From: Marinobacterium stanieri
Lineage (GTDB): Bacteria; Pseudomonadota; Gammaproteobacteria; Pseudomonadales; Balneatricaceae
Direction of reading: 5' to 3'
Assembly: GCF_900155945.1 (NCBI RefSeq)
Contig: NZ_FTMN01000001.1
Location: 759,682-823,681 of the forward strand
DNA length: 64,000 bases
Positions 32,601-41,586 of the stretch are shown one piece after another; the first letter of the stretch is position 1; every line of letters starts with the position of its first letter. The translations under genes and the position numbers were made by a program. The notes under the pieces are model-generated. The model was not told where the DNA came from, searched no databases, and saw only the letters and a list, made by a program, of their open reading frames with translations.

Positions 32601-34208
32601 TCAAGCCTTGGCGTAGTCCCGTTTCAGCACCAGTTTGTCCACCTTGTTGGAGGCATTAACCGGCAGCGCCGATACAAAACGGACCTCACGGGGAACCTTG
32701 TAGTTGGCCATCTGCTGACGCGCCCACTGCACCAGGTCCTTTTCATCCAGACGACAGCCGTGGCGTTTAACGATGAAGGCACAGCCCACCTCGCCCATGC
32801 GCTCGTCCGGCACGCCAATCACAGCGGCCTGGGCTACTTCCGGGTGTTCCACCAATGCGGCTTCGATTTCGGCTGGGTAGCAGTTGAAACCGCCCACGAT
32901 GAACATGTCCTTGAGACGACCGGTGATACGCAGATACCCCTTCTCGTCCAGTGAGCCCACATCACCGGTATGTAGCCAGTTGTCCGCGTCGATCGCCTCG
33001 GCAGTGGCGGTTTCATTCTGGTAGTAGCCCAGCATGATGTAGGGGCTGCGGATACAGATCTCGCCGTCTTCATTGGGGCCCAGCTGAGTGCCGTCCTGAT
33101 CGAAGATCGCCACTTCGGTACCGGCAATGGCCTTGCCGCTGGTCCCGGCAATCACATCCGCAGGGTCATCAGGGTCGCAAATGGTGGCGATGCCGCTGCA
33201 CTCGGTCAGGCCATAAGCGGTGGTCACGACCTTGAAGCCCAGCTCATCCCGCATGCGTTCGATCAGAATCGGCGGAATGGATGAGGAACCGGTCGACGCT
33301 GCACGCAGGCTGCTCAGGTTCTTCTGTTCCAGGGCGGGATGCGCCAGCAGCGACAGGTAGAGCGTGGGCGGCCCCGGCAGGACCGATACCTGATCCTTTT
33401 CGATCCGCTCCAGCACTTCGTCGGCATCAAACACCGGATGCGGCAGGATGGTCACCCCGCACATGAGGCTGCACAACCAGCCGGCCTTGTAGCCGAAGGT
33501 GTGGAAAAACGGGTTCACGATAAGAAAGCGATCACCGGGCACCAGCCCCAGGGTTTTGGCAAACTCGGCAAAGGCGCTCAGGCCCGCCTCATGAGTGCTC
33601 ATAACTCCCTTGGGTTTGCCGGTGGTGCCGGAGGTGAACATCAGGTCTGCCAGGCTGTTGCCCTGAAGTTCTCCGGCACGCACGCGGGCACTGGATTCAC
33701 TGACAACCTGTCCCTGTTCGATGAAGACATCCCAGTCCAGGCTGTTCGCTAACGGCTTGCCGGCACGCGTGCTCAGGATAATGGTCATATCCAGTTGATC
33801 GGCACAGGACTCGGACAGCTGGGCCGGATAGTCCGTATCGAGAAAATCACCCACCGAGAACAGCACGCGGCTGCCGCTGCGGGTAATAATGTCGGTCACT
33901 TCCGCCGCCTTCATCCGGGTATTGATCGGCACCAGCACCGCACCCGCCATCTGCAACCCCAGCGTCGCCAGAATCCAGCGCGCGCAGTTGGGTGCCCAAA
34001 CGGCGACCCTGTCGCCGGGCTTAACGCCTAACTGAATAAGCCCTCGTGCCACATCCAGCACACGGGTGGCCAGCTCGGCATAGTCGATCACCTCGCCGTT
34101 ATCTTCGATGGCGGGACGACCGGCAAAGCGGCGTGAGGCTTCAAACACCAGCTCCGGTGTCGTGGTGGTCCGCAAGGGAAGCTCCAGTTGTGTCTGCATA
34201 CTGGTCAT
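32601..34208 (-). CDS. Acyl-CoA synthetase (ANL superfamily)
   Basis: A 535-residue AMP-forming ligase. It has the P-loop-like MFTSGTTGKPKGV segment (about 190-202), the adenine motif TTAYGLTECSG (about 330-340), a hinge at HTGDVGSLDEKGYLRITGRLKD (about 412-433) and the C-terminal adenylation Lys in NASNKVDK. All key residues are present. In the KstD-KSI operon it probably activates a steroid side-chain or ring-degradation carboxylate as CoA ester, like FadD19/FadD17/FadD3 in actinobacteria. It starts one base after the 3beta-HSD-like stop codon. Confidence 0.87.
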   Translation of the reverse strand: MTSMQTQLELPLRTTTTPELVFEASRRFAGRPAIEDNGEVIDYAELATRVLDVARGLIQLGVKPGDRVAVWAPNCARWILATLGLQMAGAVLVPINTRMKAAEVTDIITRSGSRVLFSVGDFLDTDYPAQLSESCADQLDMTIILSTRAGKPLANSLDWDVFIEQGQVVSESSARVRAGELQGNSLADLMFTSGTTGKPKGVMSTHEAGLSAFAEFAKTLGLVPGDRFLIVNPFFHTFGYKAGWLCSLMCGVTILPHPVFDADEVLERIEKDQVSVLPGPPTLYLSLLAHPALEQKNLSSLRAASTGSSSIPPILIERMRDELGFKVVTTAYGLTECSGIATICDPDDPADVIAGTSGKAIAGTEVAIFDQDGTQLGPNEDGEICIRSPYIMLGYYQNETATAEAIDADNWLHTGDVGSLDEKGYLRITGRLKDMFIVGGFNCYPAEIEAALVEHPEVAQAAVIGVPDERMGEVGCAFIVKRHGCRLDEKDLVQWARQQMANYKVPREVRFVSALPVNASNKVDKLVLKRDYAKA

Positions 34209-34209
34209 A

Positions 34210-34968
34210 TCAAATACTCATGATGAATTGGCCGCTATCCACACGCAGTTCGATGCCGTTGATGGCACGGGCCTCGTCTGAAGCCAGAAAGGCCACCGCA
34301 GCCGCGACGTCTTCGGGCTGGCACATGCGGTTCATGGGATCACGGTCGATGGTGAAATGGTTCGGGTCTATGCCTTCCGGGTAGGACGCGCGGGTCATCG
34401 GCGTCAGCACGCCGTCCGGGTGCACGGAGTTGCAGCGAACGCGGTATTTCTGCTGCCGGCAATGCGCCGCTATCACACGAGTCATGGCCGCGACCGAGCC
34501 TTTGGACGCGCTGTAGGCCAGGTAATCCGCACGTGCCGCCATCGCTGCGATTGAGGAGATATTGATGATGGAGCCGCCCTGCGCTTTCAGCAGTTCCAGG
34601 CCCTTTTTGCAGCCAAGGAAGACACTGTCGGAGTTGATCCGGTGCAGCAGCTGCCAGTCTTCCAGGCTGGTATCTTCGATAGAGCCGGGCTTCAGAATCG
34701 CTGCGTTATTGACCAGCACATCCAGACGCCCCTCCTGTTCGTGAATGCTGTGCAACACCTTGTCCCAGTCATCCGGGTCTGCCACATCCATCACCATGAA
34801 ACGTGCAGTACTGCCCAACTCGCTGGCGGCAGCCTTGCCTTTGCTTTCCTGCAAGTCGGTTAACACCACACGGGCACCAGCGGCGACCAGCTTTTTGGCC
34901 ACGGCCAGGCCTACGCCACCGGCTGCACCGGTCACCAGAGCGACTTTGTTATCCATTGAAACGGTCAT
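34210..34968 (-). CDS. 3beta/17beta-hydroxysteroid dehydrogenase-like SDR
   Basis: A 252-residue SDR with strong resemblance to the C. testosteroni 3beta/17beta-hydroxysteroid dehydrogenase: KVALVTGAAGGVGLAVAKKL at the start, RLDVLVNNAAIL, INSDSVFLGCKKGLELLK, catalytic YSASK near 152, and the unusual NSVHPDGVLTPM segment shared with that enzyme. It would oxidise 3beta- (or 17beta-) hydroxysteroids to ketones ahead of KSI and KstD. AAGGAC precedes the ATG at 34968, 11 bp below the flavoprotein gene. Confidence 0.85.
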   Translation of the reverse strand: MTVSMDNKVALVTGAAGGVGLAVAKKLVAAGARVVLTDLQESKGKAAASELGSTARFMVMDVADPDDWDKVLHSIHEQEGRLDVLVNNAAILKPGSIEDTSLEDWQLLHRINSDSVFLGCKKGLELLKAQGGSIINISSIAAMAARADYLAYSASKGSVAAMTRVIAAHCRQQKYRVRCNSVHPDGVLTPMTRASYPEGIDPNHFTIDRDPMNRMCQPEDVAAAVAFLASDEARAINGIELRVDSGQFIMSI

Positions 34969-34979
34969 GATTGTTGTCC

Positions 34980-36680
34980 TTATGCAGTTGCCATCTCGGG
35001 TGTGGCCTGAAGGGAATTGGCAGTCGTTGTGCCCGCCGCTGCCGCACCCGCGCGGCGCCCGGAAAACACACAATCCGCAAGCGAAAGACCACTGACATAC
35101 AGGTTGGAAGGAATACCGACGGCGGTGCGCCCTGCGGCATACAGGCCCGGAATACTCTGCCCCTGCTCGGACAGGACCTGGCCGTTATGCTCATCAATTT
35201 TTAGGCCGCCCAAAGTCAGCGCTCCCAGCGGCAGGACAGACGAGCTGACGGAGATATCCAGCGCGTAAAACGGCCCCTGCCTTAGCACCTGACAGGAGTC
35301 GGCCGACTTGCCCTGTGGGTCTTTACGGCCCTCGCTAATCGCCTGGTTATAGGCCCTCAGCGAGGCTTCCAGTGCAGCCGAGTCCATGCCGATTTTCCGC
35401 GCCAGCTCCGCCGGGGTTTTGCCCTTTTTGGCCCCCAACAGCATCATCACCAGCGCCGGTACCGACTGGAACCACCAGTAACGGCCAAGCAGTGCCTGTC
35501 GGATGGACTGGGCACGCAGCGGTTTATCAAGAATCAACCAGGCCTTGCCGTCCTGCTCTTCGCAGATGGCATGCCCCAGTTTGGCGCCGTAAACCTCCTC
35601 GTTGCAGAAGCGCTCGCCCCTGGCGTTTACAGCAATCCCCTTGGGCCACTTCTGTGGCGGATTGATAAAGCGCCAGGCGGAGACGTTTTTCAGGTGGTTG
35701 GTCCCCGCGCCGACCGATTGACCAAGACGCAGGCCACTGCCATCACAGCCCGTTGCTCCAATCTTGAAATTGCGGCGGTATTTGGGCGCGTACTGCCTGA
35801 TCAGCTCTTTGTTGAATACAAAGCCACCGGTGGTGAGAATGACGCCCTTGCGCGCACGCACCAGCACCGGTCGCGCATATCGCTGCTCCAACGCAGCCAA
35901 TTTCAGGCGCAGCCGGTTGCAGTAACCGGGTGCGACATTCTGCAGTTTCTCCGCACGCTGCCCCCACTTGGCATGCAGGCGGGCGGCCTTACTGCCCGCC
36001 GGCAACGACCAAAGCTCAGCACCGACCACAGCCCCTTCAGCATCCACCACCAAGCGGCGCACAGCCGATTGCGTCAGCGTACGAATGCCGCGTTTAACGC
36101 AGGCGGCCTGCAGGTGTGAGTAGAGCACGACCCCGCCATGGCCCTTGCCCACCGTGCGATGGCCTCGGGGTGGTGGCGGCAACTGGCCTTTGAAGGCCGG
36201 TACCAGTTCATTGCCGGAGTAGTAGAGGTAATAGCCGTTTTGCGGATAGGAGGTTTTGCCACCGGGTGGAACGCTGTGGGTATAAGGCGTCCCCATGGTT
36301 TCCAGCCAGCGCAGGTTATCCACACTGGTGTCGCAAAAGCGCTTGAGGGTGGCATCACTGACGACGCCCTGCACTTCCTGCTGGAGGTAATGGAACATCT
36401 CCTCGGGCGTGTCCTTGAACCCGGCCCGCTGCTGGTGAACGGTGCCGCCTCCGGCATACACCACACCGCCACTTTTGGCACTGGCACCTCCACCCAGGAA
36501 GCGGTCGGCGACAATCACATCGGCCCCCTGATCATGGGCTTCAATCGCTGCGCAGGCTCCTGCGGCACCCCAGCCCACCACCAGCACATCGCAGCTTTGA
36601 TCCCAACGCTGCTGTTCCACCGATTCAACCTGAAGCGGTGCTTCTATCGGCGTCACACTGCTTTGCACGGAAGCATTCAT
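34980..36680 (-). CDS. KstD-like FAD-dependent dehydrogenase (possible Delta4(5alpha)-dehydrogenase)
   Basis: A 566-residue flavoprotein of the fumarate-reductase/KstD family. The Rossmann motif VLVVGWGAAGACAAIEA lies at about 33-49, GGGASAKSGGVVYAGGG at about 64-80, and the C-terminal flavin segment GLYAAGRTAVGIPS...SGLSLADCVFSGRRAG at about 515-550. The C-terminus resembles Kst4D/TesI-type enzymes more than KstD, which ends in a TYPGAGATLG motif. It overlaps KstD by ATGA. A likely role is Delta4(5alpha)-dehydrogenation of saturated 3-ketosteroids such as bile-acid or 5alpha substrates. Confidence 0.78.
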   Translation of the reverse strand: MNASVQSSVTPIEAPLQVESVEQQRWDQSCDVLVVGWGAAGACAAIEAHDQGADVIVADRFLGGGASAKSGGVVYAGGGTVHQQRAGFKDTPEEMFHYLQQEVQGVVSDATLKRFCDTSVDNLRWLETMGTPYTHSVPPGGKTSYPQNGYYLYYSGNELVPAFKGQLPPPPRGHRTVGKGHGGVVLYSHLQAACVKRGIRTLTQSAVRRLVVDAEGAVVGAELWSLPAGSKAARLHAKWGQRAEKLQNVAPGYCNRLRLKLAALEQRYARPVLVRARKGVILTTGGFVFNKELIRQYAPKYRRNFKIGATGCDGSGLRLGQSVGAGTNHLKNVSAWRFINPPQKWPKGIAVNARGERFCNEEVYGAKLGHAICEEQDGKAWLILDKPLRAQSIRQALLGRYWWFQSVPALVMMLLGAKKGKTPAELARKIGMDSAALEASLRAYNQAISEGRKDPQGKSADSCQVLRQGPFYALDISVSSSVLPLGALTLGGLKIDEHNGQVLSEQGQSIPGLYAAGRTAVGIPSNLYVSGLSLADCVFSGRRAGAAAAGTTTANSLQATPEMATA

Positions 36681-38407
36681 GACGTCACCTTTGAACCTGC
36701 AGGCTGCCGGGCCAGGTCGTGAGCCGCAATGTAGCCGAAGGTCATGGCCGGCCCCAGTGTGGCCCCCGCACCCGGATAGGTGGTACCCATCACCGAAGCG
36801 GAGCAGTTACCGATGGCGTAAAGGCCCGGAATTTCACTGCCGTCTTCACGCACTACGCAGCCGCGTTCGTTGGTCAGCAGGCCGCCCTTGGTACCGATAT
36901 CACCGGCATCCAGACGCATGGCATAGAAGGGGCCTTTTTTGATCGGGGCGAGACAGGGGTTGGGTTTGACGTTGCTGTCACCGTAGTAGCGGTCGAACAC
37001 ATTACCGCCGCGCTGGAAGTCTTCATCGTTGCCGGTGGCGGCAAAACCGTTGACGCGCACGACGGTATTTTTCAGGCCGGCCGCATCCACACCGATCTCT
37101 GCCGCCAACTCATCCAGACTATCCGCTTTCCAGTACACGGTTTTGTGCCAGGCCTTTGGCATACGGCTATCCGGCATCACCTGCGAGGGCATCAGCGGGC
37201 CCATGGCGTAGTTGAAACGGAAATGGGCATCGAACACCACCCAGGCCGGAACGGTCTTACCCCCGGTTTTCTGGTTGTCCTTGTACATCTCGTCAACGAA
37301 TTCGAGGTAGCCAACGGCTTCGTTGACGAAGCGCTTGCCCTCACCGTTGACGACGATGGCACCGGGGAAGGCACGCTCGGCGAACACACCTCGCGCCTTG
37401 TCTTCGCCGGGCACACTGATAGTGGGCGCCCACCAGGCCCAATCCAGCAGCTCGGTGGCTGCCCCTATCGCCTGACCCGCCTCCAGTGCTGCACCGGTAT
37501 TATTCCCCGGTGGCGTTGCACTCCAGGCCTGCTGCGTGGGCTTGGGCAGATACTTGTCACGCAAGGACTGGTTCTGCTCGAAGCCACCGGAGCCCAGAAT
37601 CACGCCCTTGCGCACCTGAATCACCTGCTCCTGACCGTCCCGCTTCACAATCAAACCACTGATGCGGCCGTTGGTTTCGATCAGCTCCTGAAAATCGGTG
37701 TTGAGCCAAAGCGGTACCTTGCGGTCCATTAATGATGCGCGCAGCGATGCGATCAGGGCATTGCCCAGTGCAGCACGACGGTCACGTCTGGTTTTGCGAC
37801 GCCATTTGAAGTCCAGCTTGTACCTCAGCATCAGCCAGACAATCATGAGTCGCCAGCCACGTTCCTTGGACATCGCCTTGTGCGCATGGCGCGCGGTCCA
37901 GGCAATCTTGCCCAGCAGCAGTGTCGTAGGCGAAGCCGGGCGCAAGTTATCCACTTCGTCGCCCAGCTTGCTGGTATCAAAGAGTTCCGGGTCAAGGGTA
38001 CGACCGCCGGGCGCGGAGCCGGGCAGGTGCTGATAGTAGTCGGGATAACGCTCGGCCACGGTGTAGTTGAGCTGGGTGTTTTCCTGCAGGTACTGCATCA
38101 TTTTCGGCGCGTTATCCAGATAGGCGCGCAGACGCTTTTCATCGACCGAGCCCTGCGTCGAGGCCTTCAGATAGGTCAGTGCCTGGTCGTAGCTGTCATT
38201 GCCGCCCCGGGCCTTGAAGTAATGGTTGTTGGGAACCCAGATACCACCACCGGACAGGGCCGAGGTGCCGCCGTATTTGTCGCTTTTCTCGACGATGAGG
38301 ACGCTCATCCCCTGATCAGCCGCAAAGATCGCCGCGGACATGGCGCCGGCGCCAGACCCGACCACCACCACGTCATAGGTGTCGGTGACGTTTGCCTGTG
38401 AAGTCAT
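36677..38407 (-). CDS. kstD: 3-ketosteroid Delta1-dehydrogenase
   Basis: A 576-residue flavoprotein. It has the FAD motif VVVVGSGAGAMSAAIFAADQG (about 12-32), EKSDKYGGTSALSGGGIWVPNN (about 40-61) and the C-terminal active-site segment MGTTYPGAGATLGPAMTFGYIAA (about 540-562), whose Tyr and Gly correspond to the KstD catalytic Tyr487 and Gly491 pair. It introduces the C1-C2 double bond, which with 9alpha-hydroxylation opens ring B. The start at 38407 has GGAGAG upstream. First gene of a seven-gene leftward operon ending with KSI and a SnoaL-like protein. Confidence 0.92.
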   Translation of the reverse strand: MTSQANVTDTYDVVVVGSGAGAMSAAIFAADQGMSVLIVEKSDKYGGTSALSGGGIWVPNNHYFKARGGNDSYDQALTYLKASTQGSVDEKRLRAYLDNAPKMMQYLQENTQLNYTVAERYPDYYQHLPGSAPGGRTLDPELFDTSKLGDEVDNLRPASPTTLLLGKIAWTARHAHKAMSKERGWRLMIVWLMLRYKLDFKWRRKTRRDRRAALGNALIASLRASLMDRKVPLWLNTDFQELIETNGRISGLIVKRDGQEQVIQVRKGVILGSGGFEQNQSLRDKYLPKPTQQAWSATPPGNNTGAALEAGQAIGAATELLDWAWWAPTISVPGEDKARGVFAERAFPGAIVVNGEGKRFVNEAVGYLEFVDEMYKDNQKTGGKTVPAWVVFDAHFRFNYAMGPLMPSQVMPDSRMPKAWHKTVYWKADSLDELAAEIGVDAAGLKNTVVRVNGFAATGNDEDFQRGGNVFDRYYGDSNVKPNPCLAPIKKGPFYAMRLDAGDIGTKGGLLTNERGCVVREDGSEIPGLYAIGNCSASVMGTTYPGAGATLGPAMTFGYIAAHDLARQPAGSKVTS

Positions 38408-38513
38408 CTGCTCTCTCCATATTATTATTCTCAACCCGGGCAGCTTCAGAGCTGCAAGGCCAAAACCTTTGGCACTTGCAGTCCATAATGCGCAACGCAG
38501 ACAGGCACCAGCA

Positions 38514-38529
38514 TCGTCAAAGCGGACTA
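38514..38529 (-). promoter_or_regulatory. Steroid-regulon box 7
   Basis: TCGTCAAAGCGGACTA, a perfect dyad match, centre about 114 bp above the kstD start. CATTAT (read leftward) begins about 23 nt after it. It would control the whole KstD-to-KSI operon. Confidence 0.65.
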
Positions 38530-38614
38530 ATCGAGAAGGGTATGGGAGCGCATCGGCAGCGGGCAGAACGCCCGCCGCCGGTGGTGTTACAGAGTGGAAA
38601 TCAGAAAGGGAAAA

Positions 38615-40309
38615 TCAGAGGAAGAATTGTTTCTTGATCTGCTGTTTAAGCAGCTTGCCAGCCGGGTTACGCGGCAGTTTCTCCTGCTGCACGGAGATCA
38701 AGGAGGGCACCTTGTAGCCTGCCAGGTGTTCGCCAACAAATGCCTGCAGGTCGGCTTCTTCCAGCTCTTCGCCGGGTTGAATTGCCACCACCGCAACAAC
38801 CGCTTCGCCGGTATCCTCATCCGGTACACCCAGCACCGCGGCTTCACGCACCAGAGGATGTCGCAGCAGACAGGATTCCACCTCTGCAGCGGCAATGTTT
38901 TCACCGGCGCGGTTGATCACATCCTTGAGACGGTCAACGATATAGACTAGCCCCTGTTGATCCACATGGCCCAGATCACCGGTATGCAGCCAGCCGTCCC
39001 GCAGGGTCTCTTCGGTCGCCTCGGGGTTGCCGAGGTATTCACTCATCAGGGCCACCGAGCGCAGGCAGATTTCGCCGTCTTCGCCCTCGGGTAACACCTG
39101 TCCATCCGGGGAGCGCATCTGCACCTCCATCAGGGGTGAAATCAGGCCCGACGCTCGTGGCTGCAAACGGAAAATATCGCCGGATATACCGGCACCGACA
39201 CCGTTGGATTCCGTCATGCCGTAACCTATACCCACTAGCTGATCCGGCAATGCATCCAGCACTTCATCAATCAGTCCCTGCGGCAGGCCCGCCCCCCCAA
39301 AGCCAAGCCCGAACAGGCCACCTTTCACCTCATCGGTGTGGAAAGCCTCTTCACGCAGTAACTGCATCACCATGGAGGGCGCGCCATTGAATTGCGCCAC
39401 CTGCTCCTGTGCCATGATCTCTACCGCCGCCTTCGGGTTCCACTTGTGCATGAACACCAGACGGCGCCCGGTACGAACAGCCGTGAGCAACTGGGCATGG
39501 AGACCACTGACGTGGAACAGCGGAACCGCCGTCAAAATAACCGGCGCACGTTGCATCGCCTGAATGCGCGCCATTGCCTGAGGCGATGTCATGGCCGACA
39601 CTGCGCTGATGTAATCGATATTGAACAGCGCCTGACAGACCGCACGATGACTGGACACCACCGCTTTGGCGCGACTGGTTGCGCCGGAGGTAAACAGGAT
39701 AAGGGCAGGGTCTTCAGGATCGGGCTTCACGTCCGGCAAGGCGCCAACAGGACGCACCACTACTTCATCAAACCGCTGACAGCGCCCGGCACCTGTTTCC
39801 GGTGAAGGGCCGACCAGCAAAATTCGTGTATTGGCATCTACGGTCCCGGCTTCAATACGCTCCAACCGGTCGGTATCACACGCCAGCACCGCAGCATCCA
39901 GACTATCCAGGGCGTCCCGCAGTTCTTCACCCAGGCCGAAACTGTTCAGCGGCGCGGGCACGGCACCCAAACGGGCAGCGGCAATAAACACTGCCACCCA
40001 CTCGGGCCGGTTGCGCATGGCGATGGCCACACGATCACCGGGTTTGACCCCTTCGCAATACATCCAGGATGCCAGCGCATCCACATGGGCGTAAAAACGG
40101 CGGAAGGTCCAGCGGTCATCCTGATAAACCAGAAAGCATTCGTCATCTTCACGACGGGCCTGAGCAATCATGTCGACCAGGTTGGCGGGCGCATTTTTGT
40201 AGACGGTACGCGGTCCTGCAGAGGTCATTGCTTCTGCAAGTTCGAAGGGTGCCCCGGGTGCGGTTAGCTGGGCACGCACATTCGACGCCTGATCCACAAT
40301 ACTTGTCAT
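38615..40309 (-). CDS. Acyl-CoA synthetase (ANL superfamily)
   Basis: A 564-residue AMP-forming ligase with LILFTSGATSRAKAVVSSH (about 205-222), GIGYGMTESNG (about 357-367), HTGDLGHVDQQGLVYIVDRLKD hinge and C-terminal Lys in PRNPAGKLLK. The phosphate loop has ATSRAK instead of TTGxPK, a mild deviation found in some family members. It follows the metallo-hydrolase gene by 36 bp and has an AGAGGAG site, so the two form one transcript starting near 41422. It probably activates a steroid acid; its substrate preference relative to the other ligase is unknown. Confidence 0.85.
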   Translation of the reverse strand: MTSIVDQASNVRAQLTAPGAPFELAEAMTSAGPRTVYKNAPANLVDMIAQARREDDECFLVYQDDRWTFRRFYAHVDALASWMYCEGVKPGDRVAIAMRNRPEWVAVFIAAARLGAVPAPLNSFGLGEELRDALDSLDAAVLACDTDRLERIEAGTVDANTRILLVGPSPETGAGRCQRFDEVVVRPVGALPDVKPDPEDPALILFTSGATSRAKAVVSSHRAVCQALFNIDYISAVSAMTSPQAMARIQAMQRAPVILTAVPLFHVSGLHAQLLTAVRTGRRLVFMHKWNPKAAVEIMAQEQVAQFNGAPSMVMQLLREEAFHTDEVKGGLFGLGFGGAGLPQGLIDEVLDALPDQLVGIGYGMTESNGVGAGISGDIFRLQPRASGLISPLMEVQMRSPDGQVLPEGEDGEICLRSVALMSEYLGNPEATEETLRDGWLHTGDLGHVDQQGLVYIVDRLKDVINRAGENIAAAEVESCLLRHPLVREAAVLGVPDEDTGEAVVAVVAIQPGEELEEADLQAFVGEHLAGYKVPSLISVQQEKLPRNPAGKLLKQQIKKQFFL

Positions 40310-40345
40310 TGGGTTACTCCTCTTATTGTTTTGTAACCGATTGAA

Positions 40346-41422
40346 TCACTTGGTTATGTATTGGTCCAGCCCCTGCTCGTCCCGGTTTCGCTCGAGCTTA
40401 TCCAGGCTCAACAGATAGTTCAGGTGGGCGAGGGTTTCACCCAGTGCCAGCATCAGTTCAACCGATTTGAGTTCACGCTTAAACAACCACCCCATGGCCT
40501 CCCATGCGGTGAAGCCCTTACGTTCATAGCCAGACGTCAGTATCACATCGAGCTGACGCTGATGGTGCTGATGCAGCTGTTCCAGGCGGGCATGCAGCCC
40601 TCGGAAAACCTGCCCATGCGCCGGCAGTACCAGCGTATCAACGGCCAGTGCATGCAAACGATCCAAAGACTTAAGCCACAGCCTGAGTGTATTGGCTTCG
40701 GGCTCCACATCGCTGACCAGCACATTGGAGCTGATGCCCGGCAATACCTGATCCCCCGCCAGCAGAATTTTATCCTCGGCCGCATAGAGGCAAGCATGCT
40801 CGGGAGAGTGCCCTTCGCCGATGATCACGCGCCAGCTACGCCGACCAATATCCAGAGCTTCACCCTCACGCAGTCGAATAAAGCTGGGTGGAAAATCGGG
40901 AATGAACGGGTCCCGCTTGTGTGAGCCCAGCATGCGCTCAAAACGGTCTTCTGGCATCCCGGCGCGCAGGAAAAAGGCACGCTGGGAATCCTCCTTTACC
41001 TCGCTGTTGGTGCTGGCCAGCGCCCGCATGGTGAAGTATTCCCCATGCGTCATATACAGAGGCGCATCGAATTCACGCATGAGCCAGCTGGCCAGGCCCG
41101 CATGGTCATAATGAAAGTGGGTACAGATCACACCCTTGAGTGGCTTGCCGGGAAAGTGCTGTTGCGACAGTAAGCGCCAGCTCTCACGCGATGCCTCGGT
41201 ATTCAACCCGGTATCCACCAGATACCAGCCATCCCCATCATCCAGAAGATAGACGTTGATGTGGTCCAGTGCCATTGGCATGGGGATGCGAGCCCAGTAG
41301 ACGCCTGTCGCCACCTCGGTAACCTGACCAGGCTCCGAAGGGATGGAACAGGGGTATTCCAGGGCATCCTGTTCAGCCATTTTGCGCTGACGCACCTCGG
41401 CTTCGGTTTCATTTACCGGCAT
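40346..41422 (-). CDS. Metallo-beta-lactamase-fold hydrolase
   Basis: A 358-residue MBL-fold protein. The metal motif THFHYDHAG (HxHxDH) lies at about 113-121, with further ligands in GEGHSPEHACLY (about 208-219), LLAGDQVLP (about 226-234) and a late LPAHGQVF (about 273-280). No signal peptide is visible, so it is cytoplasmic. Related proteins hydrolyse thioesters or lactones. Placed with an acyl-CoA ligase it may hydrolyse a steroid lactone or CoA ester; this is inferred. AAGGAG precedes the ATG. Confidence 0.82.
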   Translation of the reverse strand: MPVNETEAEVRQRKMAEQDALEYPCSIPSEPGQVTEVATGVYWARIPMPMALDHINVYLLDDGDGWYLVDTGLNTEASRESWRLLSQQHFPGKPLKGVICTHFHYDHAGLASWLMREFDAPLYMTHGEYFTMRALASTNSEVKEDSQRAFFLRAGMPEDRFERMLGSHKRDPFIPDFPPSFIRLREGEALDIGRRSWRVIIGEGHSPEHACLYAAEDKILLAGDQVLPGISSNVLVSDVEPEANTLRLWLKSLDRLHALAVDTLVLPAHGQVFRGLHARLEQLHQHHQRQLDVILTSGYERKGFTAWEAMGWLFKRELKSVELMLALGETLAHLNYLLSLDKLERNRDEQGLDQYITK

Positions 41423-41509
41423 GGCACTCTCCTTTTTGGCAGCGGGTCGGCGAGTTCAGATCGCCTGTTTTTATGCTCACATCTGACGCTATTCATCAGG
41501 GCACCCACT

Positions 41510-41525
41510 ACGTCCAAAAGGACGA
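41510..41525. promoter_or_regulatory. Steroid-regulon box 8 (between divergent genes)
   Basis: ACGTCCAAAAGGACGA; the inner CGTCC-AAAA-GGACG is a perfect palindrome, with one outer mismatch to the dyad. It lies between the MBL-fold/ligase operon (leftward) and the MFS gene. GATAGT (41545-41550) follows 19 nt later on the right; the leftward -10 is less clear. Confidence 0.6.
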
Positions 41526-41586
41526 TGTTGAATTTGACCGAGCCGATAGTCTGGCCCCACAACAATAAAGTTCACTGGAGCCTGAC